A DNA stretch of 64,000 nucleotides from Streptomyces sp. NBC_00154 (lineage in GTDB: Bacteria; Actinomycetota; Actinomycetes; Streptomycetales; Streptomycetaceae). The stretch's first letter is position 1, and each line of letters begins with the position of its first letter. Made by a program: the position numbers and the translations under genes. The stretch spans positions 248,001-312,000 of the forward strand of contig NZ_JAPEMI010000001.1 in assembly GCF_026342835.1 (NCBI RefSeq), written 5' to 3'. Below, piece after piece: positions 52,407-61,612 of this stretch. The notes under the pieces were generated by a model that saw nothing but the letters and a program-made list of their open reading frames with translations, was not told the DNA's origin and made no database searches.

Positions 52407-53867
52407 ATGAGTGACCGCATCACAGCGGCCGAAACGCTCGTTGCCGCCCCACCGGCGGCGGGCTCCCCCCACGTGGACGCCGGCGATGCCGGGTACAGCA
52501 AGGACCTCAAGTCCCGCCACATCAACATGATCGCCATCGGCGGAGCGATCGGCACCGGGCTCTTCCTGGGCGCGGGCGGCCGGCTGGCCGGGGCGGGTCC
52601 GTCACTGGCCATCGCCTATGCGGTCTGTGGCGTCTTCGCATTCTTCGTCGTGCGCGCGCTCGGCGAGCTGGTGCTCTACCGGCCGTCCTCCGGCGCCTTC
52701 GTCTCGTACGCCCGTGAGTTCATGGGCGAGAAGGGCGCCTTCGCGGCCGGCTGGCTGTACTTCCTGAACTGGGCGACCACGGCTGTGGCGGACATCACCG
52801 CGGCTGCCACCTACGCCCACTTCTGGGGCATGTTCAGCGACATCCCGCAGTGGATCCTTGCGCTGATCGCCCTCGCCGTCGTCCTCACGGCCAATCTCAT
52901 CTCGGTGAAGTACTTCGGCGAGATGGAGTTCTGGTTCGCGATCATCAAGGTCGGCGCCCTGGTCGCGTTCATGCTGATCGGCATCTTCCTGGTGGTGACC
53001 CAGCACCCGGTGGACGGTCACACACCCGGTTTCTCCACGATCACCGACAGTGGTGGCATCTTCCCCGTCGGCATGCTCCCGATGCTGCTGGTGATCCAGG
53101 GTGTCGTCTTCGCGTACGCGTCCGTCGAGCTGTGCGGCGTGGCCGCCGGTGAGACGGAGAGCCCCGAGAAGATCATGCCCAAGGCGATCAACTCGATCAT
53201 GTGGCGTGTCGGTCTCTTCTACGTCGGCTCGGTGGTGCTGCTCGCCCTGCTGCTGCCGTACACCTCGTACTCGGGGGACCAGAGTCCGTTCGTCACCGTC
53301 ATGGACAAGCTCGGCATCCCGGGCGCCGCCGGTGTGATGAACCTTGTCGTGCTGACCGCCGCGCTCTCCAGCCTGAACTCCGGGCTGTACTCCACTGGCC
53401 GCATTCTGCGCTCGATGGCGCTTTCGGGCTCGGCGCCCAAGTTCACCGGGCGGATGAACAAGGGCCAGGTGCCCTACGGTGGCATCCTGCTCACCGCCGG
53501 CTTCGGTGTCCTCGGCGTCGTACTCAACTACGTCATGCCGGGCGAGGCGTTCGAGATCGTCCTCAACTTCGCGTCGATCGGCATCCTCGGCACGTGGGGC
53601 ATGATCATGCTCTGTTCGCTGCTGTTCTGGCATCGCTCGTGCGATGGCCGGGTCACCCGCCCCTCGTACCAGCTGCCCTGGGCCCCGTACACGCAGATCG
53701 TCACGCTGGCGTTCCTTGCCACGGTCGTGTTCCTGATGTGGTGGGGCGGCGGAGTGAGCCGTACGACCGTGATGTGCCTGCCGCTGATCGCGGCTGCGCT
53801 GGTCGGCGGCTGGTTCGTCGTCCGGCGACGGGTGAACGACCTGGCGCAGGAACGCGAGGACGCCTGA
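52407..53867 (+). CDS. ansP: Amino-acid permease, L-asparagine permease-like
   Basis: This 486-residue APC-superfamily transporter has 12 predicted spans. The family signature KSRHINMIAIGGAIGTGLFL with GAGGRL, and ALGELVLYRPSSGAFVSYA and GETESPEKIMPKAIN, closely resemble AnsP/GABA permeases. It would import asparagine or a similar amino acid with protons. It is monocistronic and followed by a hairpin terminator. The gene symbol is by resemblance only. Confidence 0.85.
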   Translation: MSDRITAAETLVAAPPAAGSPHVDAGDAGYSKDLKSRHINMIAIGGAIGTGLFLGAGGRLAGAGPSLAIAYAVCGVFAFFVVRALGELVLYRPSSGAFVSYAREFMGEKGAFAAGWLYFLNWATTAVADITAAATYAHFWGMFSDIPQWILALIALAVVLTANLISVKYFGEMEFWFAIIKVGALVAFMLIGIFLVVTQHPVDGHTPGFSTITDSGGIFPVGMLPMLLVIQGVVFAYASVELCGVAAGETESPEKIMPKAINSIMWRVGLFYVGSVVLLALLLPYTSYSGDQSPFVTVMDKLGIPGAAGVMNLVVLTAALSSLNSGLYSTGRILRSMALSGSAPKFTGRMNKGQVPYGGILLTAGFGVLGVVLNYVMPGEAFEIVLNFASIGILGTWGMIMLCSLLFWHRSCDGRVTRPSYQLPWAPYTQIVTLAFLATVVFLMWWGGGVSRTTVMCLPLIAAALVGGWFVVRRRVNDLAQEREDA

Positions 53868-53890
53868 CGGTCCTCGGTACTGGCGACGAC

Positions 53891-53917
53891 CCTCGCGGAA
53901 GGCTTCCTTCCGCGGGG
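53891..53917 (+). terminator. Terminator after the permease gene
   Basis: CCTCGCGGAAGG and CCTTCCGCGGGG pair (one G-T wobble) around a 3-base loop, 23 bases after the permease stop. Confidence 0.8.
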
Positions 53918-54039
53918 GCCGTTCCCGTGCCGCCCGGCCACCGGGCCGGGCGGCGGCGCCACCCGGATCGTGCCGTCCGGACCGGATGTGACGTCCCGTG
54001 ATCTCTGGCGCAGGGAGTTCTACGTCTTCGCCGTCGGCT

Positions 54040-55713
54040 TCACAGGCCGTTTCGGTCGAGGAGCCGCATCAGATTCCGCTTGCGCTTCTGACCGGCGCGC
54101 ACGGTGGCAAGGTGCGCGGTGAAATCGTCCGGGGTACCCAGGAGGCGGTGGCAGTCGCGCATGCTCAGGAGCAGGCGGGTCAGCTGCTCGTAGACCGCGT
54201 TTCCGGTCTGCTTCTCGAGGGGTCCGGCCAGGCGCCGGTAGACGCGCAGCGCATCGGCGGGGCGGATGGGGCGGACCTCGTCGGCGAGGGTGAGCCACTG
54301 CCGGTCGTCGGCGCCGGTCGCAGTGGCGTCCTGCCAGGCGGCATCGATGTCCTTGTCGTCGAGCAGAGCGTCGATCAGGACCGGGCCGCCGTGCCAGCCC
54401 CGCTTGCGCTGTGCCGTGTCGGCGCGCAGCAGCGCCAAGGCCTCCCCGCGCTCGGCCTCCCAGCAGTCGGCCGCCAGTGCTGCCGTGCGCAGCTGCTGAT
54501 ACGCAGCAAGGGATCGGCGGGCGGCGAAGTGGGCACGGCGAAGGGCGACGGCGTCGGGGAGCCGATCCGAGCGTGTGTAGCGGTCGCAGAGGTAGTCGAC
54601 CAGGCCGATGGCGGGGGTCGTGGTGTCGGAAGCTTCGTCGATGCCGCGCTCCGCCCAGCGCAGCGCGTCGCCGGGGCGACCGGCGGTGTCCAGTTCGCGG
54701 GCGATGACCAGATGGGTGCTTCCGTCGCGGGCGAGGTCGGCCGCGTGCACGGCGATCACCGCGTCCACATCGCCCGCCGCCTTGGCCAAATGCTCCATCA
54801 GGTACTTCTCCGCCCAGCCTGTGCGGTGGCCGCGCCAGGCTTCGAGCGCCAGCTCCCTCACGGTGACCAGTCCCTGTTCGCCGAGGACGTCCGCGTAATC
54901 GAGCGGGTCGATGGCGGTCAGGTCGTCCAGGTCGCCGAGCACATGGCCGACCAGCCACCGCGCGGTCTCGTCCGGATCGGGGCGTGCCACGCGGCACGCG
55001 TCAAGGTGAGCTTCGGCCAGAGCGGCCCCGACCCTGCCCAGGTGTCCGTCGGAGTCGTCGATCGTGTCCTGCACCTCGCTCAGCAGCCGCATCGCCTCCC
55101 GGGACAGGGAGATCGCGTCCGCGGCCCGCCCGGTGGCGGTCAGGGCGGCGATGGCGGAAACCGCCTGCGCGGCCTGTTCGCCATAGGCGCGGGCATCGGC
55201 GTAGTCGACGTATCCGTACCGCGCGAAGCGGCCGACGTCGAAGAGTTCGCGCATCCGGGAACGGACTTCGGCGAGGTCTCCGCGGGCGCTCGCCGCACGC
55301 AACTCCAAGCGGCGGCGCACCTGCCGGTCCTCGGCGATCTGCTCCCGTACGAGCGCGAGCAACTCGTCCCTGGAGAGCACGGCCAGCCACGCGTCCAGGT
55401 CCTGAGCGCGGTTCCGGGCCCCGGTACGCTGCCCCGGCAGGCTCTCCGACCGCGCGAGCGCGGTCAGGCCGAGCGCAACCAGGTGCTTGCAGAAGTTGCC
55501 GTCCAATCCGTGCGGGCAGTCGCACTCCCCGGCGAGCCCCTCAGGCTCGTCGAGTGACAACTCCACCTCGTAGGCGTCCGTCCCGTGGACCGTGGCGGTG
55601 ACCCAGCCGTCGCCGACCTCCAGGGCGGTCACGGCGTCCAGATAGCCCTGGCCCCGCTCGAAAGAACGCGGCCCGGCCAATGCCCGCAGATCCGCCTCGG
55701 TGAACCCAGTCAT
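54040..55713 (-). CDS. SWIM zinc-finger protein
   Basis: This 557-residue cytosolic protein has a SWIM zinc finger near residues 60-80 (CDCPHGLDGNFCKH, the CxCxnCxH pattern) after a DNA-binding-like N-terminal segment. The remainder is TPR-like helical repeats (ARELDTAGRPGDALRWAERG, ALRVYRRLAGPLEKQT). Such proteins are widespread in actinomycetes; roles in DNA-associated or RNA-associated complexes are assumed. The last residues are basic. Confidence 0.85.
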   Translation of the reverse strand: MTGFTEADLRALAGPRSFERGQGYLDAVTALEVGDGWVTATVHGTDAYEVELSLDEPEGLAGECDCPHGLDGNFCKHLVALGLTALARSESLPGQRTGARNRAQDLDAWLAVLSRDELLALVREQIAEDRQVRRRLELRAASARGDLAEVRSRMRELFDVGRFARYGYVDYADARAYGEQAAQAVSAIAALTATGRAADAISLSREAMRLLSEVQDTIDDSDGHLGRVGAALAEAHLDACRVARPDPDETARWLVGHVLGDLDDLTAIDPLDYADVLGEQGLVTVRELALEAWRGHRTGWAEKYLMEHLAKAAGDVDAVIAVHAADLARDGSTHLVIARELDTAGRPGDALRWAERGIDEASDTTTPAIGLVDYLCDRYTRSDRLPDAVALRRAHFAARRSLAAYQQLRTAALAADCWEAERGEALALLRADTAQRKRGWHGGPVLIDALLDDKDIDAAWQDATATGADDRQWLTLADEVRPIRPADALRVYRRLAGPLEKQTGNAVYEQLTRLLLSMRDCHRLLGTPDDFTAHLATVRAGQKRKRNLMRLLDRNGL

Positions 55714-55789
55714 GATCTCCCCGCCTCGGCCTTCCCACCTCGGTCCCTGAACCTACGCCCCTCATCCTGCCTGCTGGGAGCATGGTTCC

Positions 55790-56215
55790 GTGGCCGACCT
55801 GCACCGCGCGAAAAGTCGAGGGCGCTTCGCAGGCCTCACACGCCGGCACGGCATCATCGCCGCCCGGCGCTCACTGCGTCAGCGGCATGTCGTACCTGTA
55901 CGAGACGTCACAACCCGCCTGGTGCTGCGTCTGCAATCCGGGGACGAAGTCGCCCTGGTGGCACCGTCGCTGCCGAATGGAGACGACGCGGTGCTGATGG
56001 CGGTGCGACCGCACCCACCCGCGCTGAAGGTGATCGAGGCGTTCCTGACCCATACGGGGTATCCGCGTGGGGGGGTGTGTCCCCGGCTGGGGAAGGCGGA
56101 GCAGTGGAACGCTGCCTCCGGGGCTGCGGGGCTGCGGGGCTGCGGGGCTGCGGGGCTGCGGGGCTGCGGGGCTGCGGGGCTGCGGGGCTGCGGGGCTGCG
56201 GGGCTGCGGGGCTGA
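55790..56215 (+). CDS. Hypothetical protein ending in an 8-bp-repeat-encoded Gly/Ala/Leu/Cys tail
   Basis: From GTG 55790 (GGGAG upstream) the first ~100 residues look protein-like: RQRHVVPVRDVTTRLVLRLQ, SGDEVALVAPSLPNGDDAVL. The last ~32 residues are encoded by the 8-bp tandem repeat and read GAAGLRGC repeatedly, the unavoidable product of that repeat in every forward frame. I do not recognise a family. Copy-number change in the repeat would alter the C-terminus and stop. It may be a true small protein whose end was overwritten by repeat expansion. Confidence 0.45.
   Translation: MADLHRAKSRGRFAGLTRRHGIIAARRSLRQRHVVPVRDVTTRLVLRLQSGDEVALVAPSLPNGDDAVLMAVRPHPPALKVIEAFLTHTGYPRGGVCPRLGKAEQWNAASGAAGLRGCGAAGLRGCGAAGLRGCGAAGLRG
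56120..56214. repeat. 8-bp tandem repeat (GGGGCTGC, 11.9 copies)
   Basis: Eleven exact copies plus seven bases of GGGGCTGC, without a single interruption. Because 8 is not a multiple of 3, each added or lost unit shifts the frame. Perfect uniformity suggests recent slippage. Confidence 0.97.
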
Positions 56216-56256
56216 ACGAGCGAGCCGGCCCGGCGACGGTCCGCATGCTGGGAAGA

Positions 56257-56288
56257 GCCGGGCTCGGGGCTATTGCCCCGAGCCCGGC
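56257..56288. terminator. Shared terminator at the end of the ThuA-dehydrogenase gene
   Basis: A perfect 14-bp stem (GCCGGGCTCGGGGC pairing with GCCCCGAGCCCGGC, loop TATT) lies between two convergent genes, 16 bases from the large gene's stop. Confidence 0.88.
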
Positions 56289-56304
56289 ACCGGCCGCTGT
56301 GCGA

Positions 56305-59300
56305 CTACAGGTTCCGCACCCGGATGTTGCGGAACTCGATCAGGTCGTTGTTGCTGTGGTTCTGCAACCCCACGTAGCCGCTGAGGAACTGACGCAGGTC
56401 CGTGGGTGGGTCACCCGCCCGGGACGACGACTTGCCGGGCGTGTTGTCGAACTCGTTGATCACCACGCCGTTGCGGATGATCGTGTAGTGCTGCCCGACC
56501 GCGCGGATCTCGTAGTCGTTCCACTGGCCCTTCGGGGTCACCCCCGCCTTGTCCAGGCCCACCGGCTTGAAGTTGTACACCGAGCCGGTCTTCTGGACCT
56601 CGCCCGTGGTCCCGTCGTAGATCTGGATCTCCTGACCGCAGTAGATCGCGAGCCACTCGGGGGCGGTGCGGGCCGAACCGACCGTCCCGCAACTACCGGC
56701 CGGACGGTCGGCCAGTGGCGTCCGCGGGTCCGGGAACCGGATGAAGACGCCGCTGTTGGCGTTGCCGTCACCCGGAGCCACGTCCCGGAACTGGAGCCTG
56801 ACCGAGAAGTCTTCGAGCTCCTGCTTGGCGTACCACAGCATGCCCAGGCCACCTGAGCCGCGGATGGTGCCGTCGGGCTGGAGGGAGAACTTCCCGGGGC
56901 CGGCCTGCCGCCAGTCGGCGAGGCTCGCCGCGGTCCCGTCGAAGAGGGACCGGTACCCGGCGACCTTGCCGATCTCGCTCTGCGCCGCCGCCTTGCTGAT
57001 CGCCGCCGACTCGCGGTTGTCGAGGACGTCCTCCTTGCGGAGGTCGTTGACCACGGCGTTGACGTGGCTGACGAACTCGCCGTGGTTCGGCCAGGACGCC
57101 TCGTCGTCGATCAGGTCGTTGACGGTGCAGCCGCCGCCCGCGCGGTGGTTGGCCACGCCGGTGTCGGTGTCGAGCAGCTTGACGGTCGGACGGGCGTCGG
57201 GCGCGGGGCAGCCGGCCTTCGCGTCGAACGTCGCGGTGGCCTTCTCGCCGTCGGCGTAGGTGACCGTCAGCTTCGCGTGGTACGTGCCGTAGTCGGCGTA
57301 GGTGTGCGTGGGGTTGGCCTCGTGCGACGGCGCGCTGCCGTCGCCGAAGTCCCACTCCCAGGCCACACCGCCGACCTTGGCACCGGAGAACGCCACCGTC
57401 TTGGGCTTGCTCTGGGTGATGACGCGCGCCCCGGCGTCCTGCGGCTTCGGGGTGGCCGGGCCACCCTGGTAGGTGATGCGGATGAGCTTCTGGTTGGAGT
57501 GCAGGCTGAAGAAGCCGCCCGCGTAGTCGAGCATGTACAGCGCACCGTCGGGACCGAACTTGGCGTCCATCCAGCTCTGCAGCTGGGTGGAGCCGTTGCC
57601 GGGCGCGATGATGCTGCGCAGGTCCTCGCCGAAGGCCGGCGCGCCCGCGTCCTTGACCCGGTCGGGGTCGACGGTCACCGCGACCCGGTTGTTGGAGTTG
57701 GACTCGTCACCGATGAACCACTTGTCCTCCCAGTACGCCGGCCATGCGACACCGCTCTTGGTGTCCACCTGGGAGCGGTGGTAGGTCGGACCGGACATGA
57801 TGGCCTGGCCGCCGCCCTTGAGGTACGGCTGGGTGTAGGTGGCGTCGCTCTCGGCATAGGTCGGCAGGCCGCTGCCGTCGGAGCGCTTGGGGTAGACCGG
57901 GCCGCCGCCCTGGGGCGAGTACCAGATCATGTTGTCGCGGGCCGGCGGGATGTCCACCAGGCCGGTGTTGCGCGGCGACTCGTTCTTGAGGTGGTCGCAG
58001 TCGTACCAGCCGGTGAGGACACTGGCGTCGGTGTTGCTGCGGTCACGGTACGGCTGCTTGTTCCCCATGCAGTACGGCCAGCCCTGGTTGCCCGCGGAGG
58101 TGATGATCGTGGCCGTCTCGTACTTGGCCGGGCCCAGCTCGGGGCTCGGCGCTCCCGCGTCCGGCCCGACCCAGCCGGCGTTCAGCCAGTTGTGCACCGG
58201 GTCGACGGAGAGCCGTGCGATGTTTCGGACACCCATCACGTAGATCTCGGGGCGGGTCTTGGCCGTGCCCGGCGGGAACAGGTTGCCCTTGGGGATGGTG
58301 TAGGTGCCGTCGGGCTCGGGGTGGATGCGGATGATCTTGCCGTTGAGGTCGTTGGTGTTGCCGGCGGTGCGGCGGGCGTCCTGGAAGGAGACACCCTTGT
58401 AGTCCTGGGTCCAGTTGTTCCCGGAGTAGCCGCTGGAGCCGCCGGAGGAGTTGCTGTCACCGGAGCCGATGTAGAGGTTGCCGTCCTTGTCGAAGGACAT
58501 GCCGCCGCCGGCGTGGCAGCAGCTGTGGATCTGGGTGTCCCAGTGCAGCAGGTCCTTGCGGGTGCCCTGGTCGATGGACTCGGTCGCGAAGTCGTAGGTG
58601 AGCCGGGAGACCGTCCGCTGGCCGATCCGCTTGTCGCGGTCGATCGACTCGTGCGGCATCCAGTAGATGTAGATCCACCCGTTCTTCTCGAACTTCGGGT
58701 CGAGGGTGACGCCGACGAGACCTTCCTCGTTCTTGACCAGCTCGTCACCGCTGCCCCGGTTGCCCATCACATCGAGTGTGGTGAGCAGTTTGACCTTCTT
58801 GGTCTTCGGGTCCCACTGGTGGATGGTGCCGCAGCCCAGGCCGACCTTGGGGTTGTTCCAGTCGGCGATCGCGCCGGACGGGCAGGCGGCCTTGCCGATG
58901 TAGAAGGCCTTGCCGTCGGGGGCCATGGTCAGACCGTGCGGCTCACCGATCTGGTCGAGCTGCCCCGCCTGGTTCTGGGCGGTCAGCCGCTCGGTCGTGT
59001 AGTTGGACGCGATGGTCGCCTGACAGTCACCGCGGACCATGCCGGTGGTCCACTCGATGGCGCCGAGGAGGTGGCTCTGGAACTTCGTGTCGGTGGTGTA
59101 GCTCTCCTCGGTGCGGCCCATGCCCGTGTAGAAGGACCGGCCGCCCTCGTAGTCCCGGCACCACGAGATCGGGTGGAACGGGCCGTTGGCGCTGAGCCCC
59201 GGCTTGTATTTCCCCTCCTCGACCTGGGCAATGGTGTGGACCTTGCCGATCGGGTTGGGGTCCCAGTTGATCCACTGGTCGGAGCGGGTCCAGTTGAGCG

Positions 59301-60348
59301 GAAGTCCCTTATTGGCTGGGTGCTGACCATCCGTCACATCGACGACGGCCTGCTGGACCTTGGTATCCTGCGGGGGCGTCGGGTTGGCGCTGAAGAGCCG
59401 CAGCTCGGCCAGCTGGGTCAGCGGCTCACCGCTGTTGGCGGTGATCTCCAGCCGGTAGTGCTGGTAGGCCGTGCTGTTGGTGAACTGGAACTGCCTGGTC
59501 TGGAACCGCGACGAGAAGGTCTCGCCGGTCCGGGTGTCGAGGGTCTTCCAGGTCTCGCCGTCCTCCGAGCCCTGCAGCTTCCAGTCCTTCGGGTCCCGTC
59601 CCGAGGAGTCGTTGGCGGAGGTCAACGCGTAGTTGACCACCGCGGCAGGCTTGTCCAGCTTCATGGTGACCCAGCCGGTCGGCGTACGGGCCAGCCATTT
59701 GGTGTCGTTCTTGCCGTCGAACAGCTTGTCCTTGGTCTCGTTCGGTGGGTTGTCCCCGTTGACCGCGCTCTCGACGACCTTCTCGGGGTCGGGGAGGCCC
59801 AGGGCAGGGCGGGTGCCGATCAGCCCGGTGAACCAGGAGGAGTCGGACTGGGCCCGGGCGGCGTCGTGGACGCCGACGAAGCCGCCGCCGTTGTTGATGT
59901 ACGACTGGAACGCGGCTTCCTGCTCGGCGTTGAGCGTCACGCCGTCGGCCGACAGGAATACCACCCCTCGATACTTGGCGAGGTCGGCGGTGTTGAACAC
60001 GCTCGCGTCCTCGGACTCGACAACCTTGAACCCGTTCTTCTCGCCGAGGTTCTCGATCGCCGCCGTGGCCTTGTTGACCGGGTCGTCCTGCTTGGCGGCC
60101 GGTCCGTGGAAGACCAGGACGTTCACCCGGGTTTCGGTGGCGGCGCCCTGGTCCTGGCTGACGCTTTCGACGGGCGGCTGCGCCTGTGCCTGCACGGCCG
60201 GCAGCCCGGACAGCCCCACCGTCAGTGCGGCGCTCGACAGCAGAACGACCGCGCGGCGCCAGGGCCACGCGTGACGAGTGGTCCGCGCAGGACGCGACGG
60301 CGGTGATCCGCTTCGTCTCGACAGGGCGAACCGGTCTCTCTTGCCCAT
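56305..60348 (-). CDS. Secreted multidomain sugar dehydrogenase: ThuA / F5-8C / GSDH / PKD / DUF1080
   Basis: This 1347-residue exported protein has a Sec signal ending AQA at about residue 56. Domains in order: ThuA-like (VNVLVFHGPAAKQDD, GGGFVGVHDAAR), split by a discoidin-like F5/8C insert (WVTMKLDKPAAVVNYALTSA); ThuA resumes (HPISWCRDYEGGRSFYTGMG). Then comes a glucose/sorbosone dehydrogenase propeller (HSCCHAGGGMSFDKDGNLYI, GVRNIARLSVDP), a PKD domain (WEWDFGDGSAPSHEANPTHT) and a C-terminal 3-keto-disaccharide hydrolase-like DUF1080 domain. It probably oxidises sugars outside the cell and may cleave 3-keto products. ATG 60348 follows AAGGAG. A laccase and a cupredoxin lie beside it. Confidence 0.85.
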   Translation of the reverse strand: MGKRDRFALSRRSGSPPSRPARTTRHAWPWRRAVVLLSSAALTVGLSGLPAVQAQAQPPVESVSQDQGAATETRVNVLVFHGPAAKQDDPVNKATAAIENLGEKNGFKVVESEDASVFNTADLAKYRGVVFLSADGVTLNAEQEAAFQSYINNGGGFVGVHDAARAQSDSSWFTGLIGTRPALGLPDPEKVVESAVNGDNPPNETKDKLFDGKNDTKWLARTPTGWVTMKLDKPAAVVNYALTSANDSSGRDPKDWKLQGSEDGETWKTLDTRTGETFSSRFQTRQFQFTNSTAYQHYRLEITANSGEPLTQLAELRLFSANPTPPQDTKVQQAVVDVTDGQHPANKGLPLNWTRSDQWINWDPNPIGKVHTIAQVEEGKYKPGLSANGPFHPISWCRDYEGGRSFYTGMGRTEESYTTDTKFQSHLLGAIEWTTGMVRGDCQATIASNYTTERLTAQNQAGQLDQIGEPHGLTMAPDGKAFYIGKAACPSGAIADWNNPKVGLGCGTIHQWDPKTKKVKLLTTLDVMGNRGSGDELVKNEEGLVGVTLDPKFEKNGWIYIYWMPHESIDRDKRIGQRTVSRLTYDFATESIDQGTRKDLLHWDTQIHSCCHAGGGMSFDKDGNLYIGSGDSNSSGGSSGYSGNNWTQDYKGVSFQDARRTAGNTNDLNGKIIRIHPEPDGTYTIPKGNLFPPGTAKTRPEIYVMGVRNIARLSVDPVHNWLNAGWVGPDAGAPSPELGPAKYETATIITSAGNQGWPYCMGNKQPYRDRSNTDASVLTGWYDCDHLKNESPRNTGLVDIPPARDNMIWYSPQGGGPVYPKRSDGSGLPTYAESDATYTQPYLKGGGQAIMSGPTYHRSQVDTKSGVAWPAYWEDKWFIGDESNSNNRVAVTVDPDRVKDAGAPAFGEDLRSIIAPGNGSTQLQSWMDAKFGPDGALYMLDYAGGFFSLHSNQKLIRITYQGGPATPKPQDAGARVITQSKPKTVAFSGAKVGGVAWEWDFGDGSAPSHEANPTHTYADYGTYHAKLTVTYADGEKATATFDAKAGCPAPDARPTVKLLDTDTGVANHRAGGGCTVNDLIDDEASWPNHGEFVSHVNAVVNDLRKEDVLDNRESAAISKAAAQSEIGKVAGYRSLFDGTAASLADWRQAGPGKFSLQPDGTIRGSGGLGMLWYAKQELEDFSVRLQFRDVAPGDGNANSGVFIRFPDPRTPLADRPAGSCGTVGSARTAPEWLAIYCGQEIQIYDGTTGEVQKTGSVYNFKPVGLDKAGVTPKGQWNDYEIRAVGQHYTIIRNGVVINEFDNTPGKSSSRAGDPPTDLRQFLSGYVGLQNHSNNDLIEFRNIRVRNL

Positions 60349-60554
60349 GTGTGCTCCTTGACTCGATCCGGAAACGGAAGAGTGATCAGGGGATGGAGCG
60401 AGGGCTGCCGCAGGGGCCCCGCCTGGCATGCGCCGGGCGCGACGGCTTTCGGCGGGCGGTCACGCTGCCCGGGAAGGACGAGGTGCCGGAACAGGGAGGT
60501 CAGGTTCGCCTCCGGTCCTGGCGGACGCGAGGACCGACCGGCGGCAGGTTGGTA

Positions 60555-60592
60555 CACGCCCGTCAGGCCGTCAGGCAGGCCTGACGGGCGTG
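60555..60592 (-). terminator. Terminator after the small laccase gene
   Basis: A perfect 15-bp stem (CACGCCCGTCAGGCC pairing with GGCCTGACGGGCGTG, 8-base loop) lies 43 bases beyond the laccase stop. It suggests separate transcription from the large dehydrogenase gene. Confidence 0.85.
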
Positions 60593-60634
60593 GCTTCGGG
60601 GGCGGAGCCCGCATCGGGACCCCGCCACTGCCTT

Positions 60635-61612
60635 CTAGTGGTGGGGCATGCCGCCGGGGACCGTGCCGTCGGCCTCGGTCACGAGGAAGATCCCGGCCAT
60701 GCCCATGTCCGCGTGGCTCTGGACGTGACAGTGGTACATCCAGGCACCTGCGCCGACCCGGGCACCCGCGATCACCTGGAACCCGAAGGAGTCCGCGGGG
60801 CCGACGGTCTTGGTGTCGATGACCCGGCTCACGTCCTGCGGACCCTGCAGGATCCCGGTGCGGTTGTCCACCCAGCGGTGGCCGTGCACATGGAAGGTGT
60901 GGAAAAAATCCCCGTGGGTGATGACGATGAACTCCACCCGCTCGCCGCGGACGGCTGTGAAGGTGGGGGTGTCGTGGTGGGCCTTGTTGTTGATCGTCAT
61001 GTCGTTGAACACGACCGTGAACTGCTTGTCGGGCAGCACGTCGCCCTTGCGGCGCACGATCACGGGGCCGTACAGGCCCTTCTTGAGGCCGCCCGTGCCG
61101 TGTTCGGTCCCCACGTTGTGATCGTGATAGTGCCAGTAGCCGGCGCTGCCGGCCTCCCACGTCCCGTCGTGGTTCGGTCCCGGGGCGTGGGTGCGCCAGA
61201 CGTAGGTCCGCCGGCCGCCCGGCTCGACAACGCTGTCATTCATCTTGGTGCCGTCGCTCGCGACGTCGTAGTCGACGCCGTGCACGTGCAGACTCGCGGC
61301 GACGGCCAGGTTGTTGACGACCTCGATGTGCATCGTGTCGCCCTCGGTCAGCTCGATGAGCGGGCCAGGAATCGACGCCTTACCGGGCTCCAGGCCGTAG
61401 CCCATTTCCCCGTTCGGCAGGTTCTCCATGTACAGCGTCAGCTCACGGACGGTGCCCTTGTCGTTTCCTTCACCGCTTCCTTCACCGGGCTTGTCCTTCG
61501 GGGCGGCGGCGGAGGCGCCGAGCACCGTGGGCACGACCGCCGCGGCGGCCGCGCCGGTGGCGAACGCTCGCCGGGAGAAGAAGCGTCTCGTGCCTGCGCC
61601 TTGGTCGGTCAT
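60635..61612 (-). CDS. Two-domain small laccase (multicopper oxidase), Tat-exported
   Basis: This 325-residue enzyme closely resembles the Streptomyces small laccase SLAC/EpoA. The Tat leader is [12 protein letters not shown]. Copper sites are all visible: [38 protein letters not shown] and [14 protein letters not shown], giving type 1 and trinuclear centres. Two-domain laccases trimerise and reduce oxygen to water while oxidising phenols or electron donors. ATG 61612 has GGAGAG upstream. Placement between a sugar dehydrogenase and a cupredoxin suggests it may be the terminal oxidase of an extracellular electron chain. Confidence 0.93.
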   Translation of the reverse strand: MTDQGAGTRRFFSRRAFATGAAAAAVVPTVLGASAAAPKDKPGEGSGEGNDKGTVRELTLYMENLPNGEMGYGLEPGKASIPGPLIELTEGDTMHIEVVNNLAVAASLHVHGVDYDVASDGTKMNDSVVEPGGRRTYVWRTHAPGPNHDGTWEAGSAGYWHYHDHNVGTEHGTGGLKKGLYGPVIVRRKGDVLPDKQFTVVFNDMTINNKAHHDTPTFTAVRGERVEFIVITHGDFFHTFHVHGHRWVDNRTGILQGPQDVSRVIDTKTVGPADSFGFQVIAGARVGAGAWMYHCHVQSHADMGMAGIFLVTEADGTVPGGMPHH

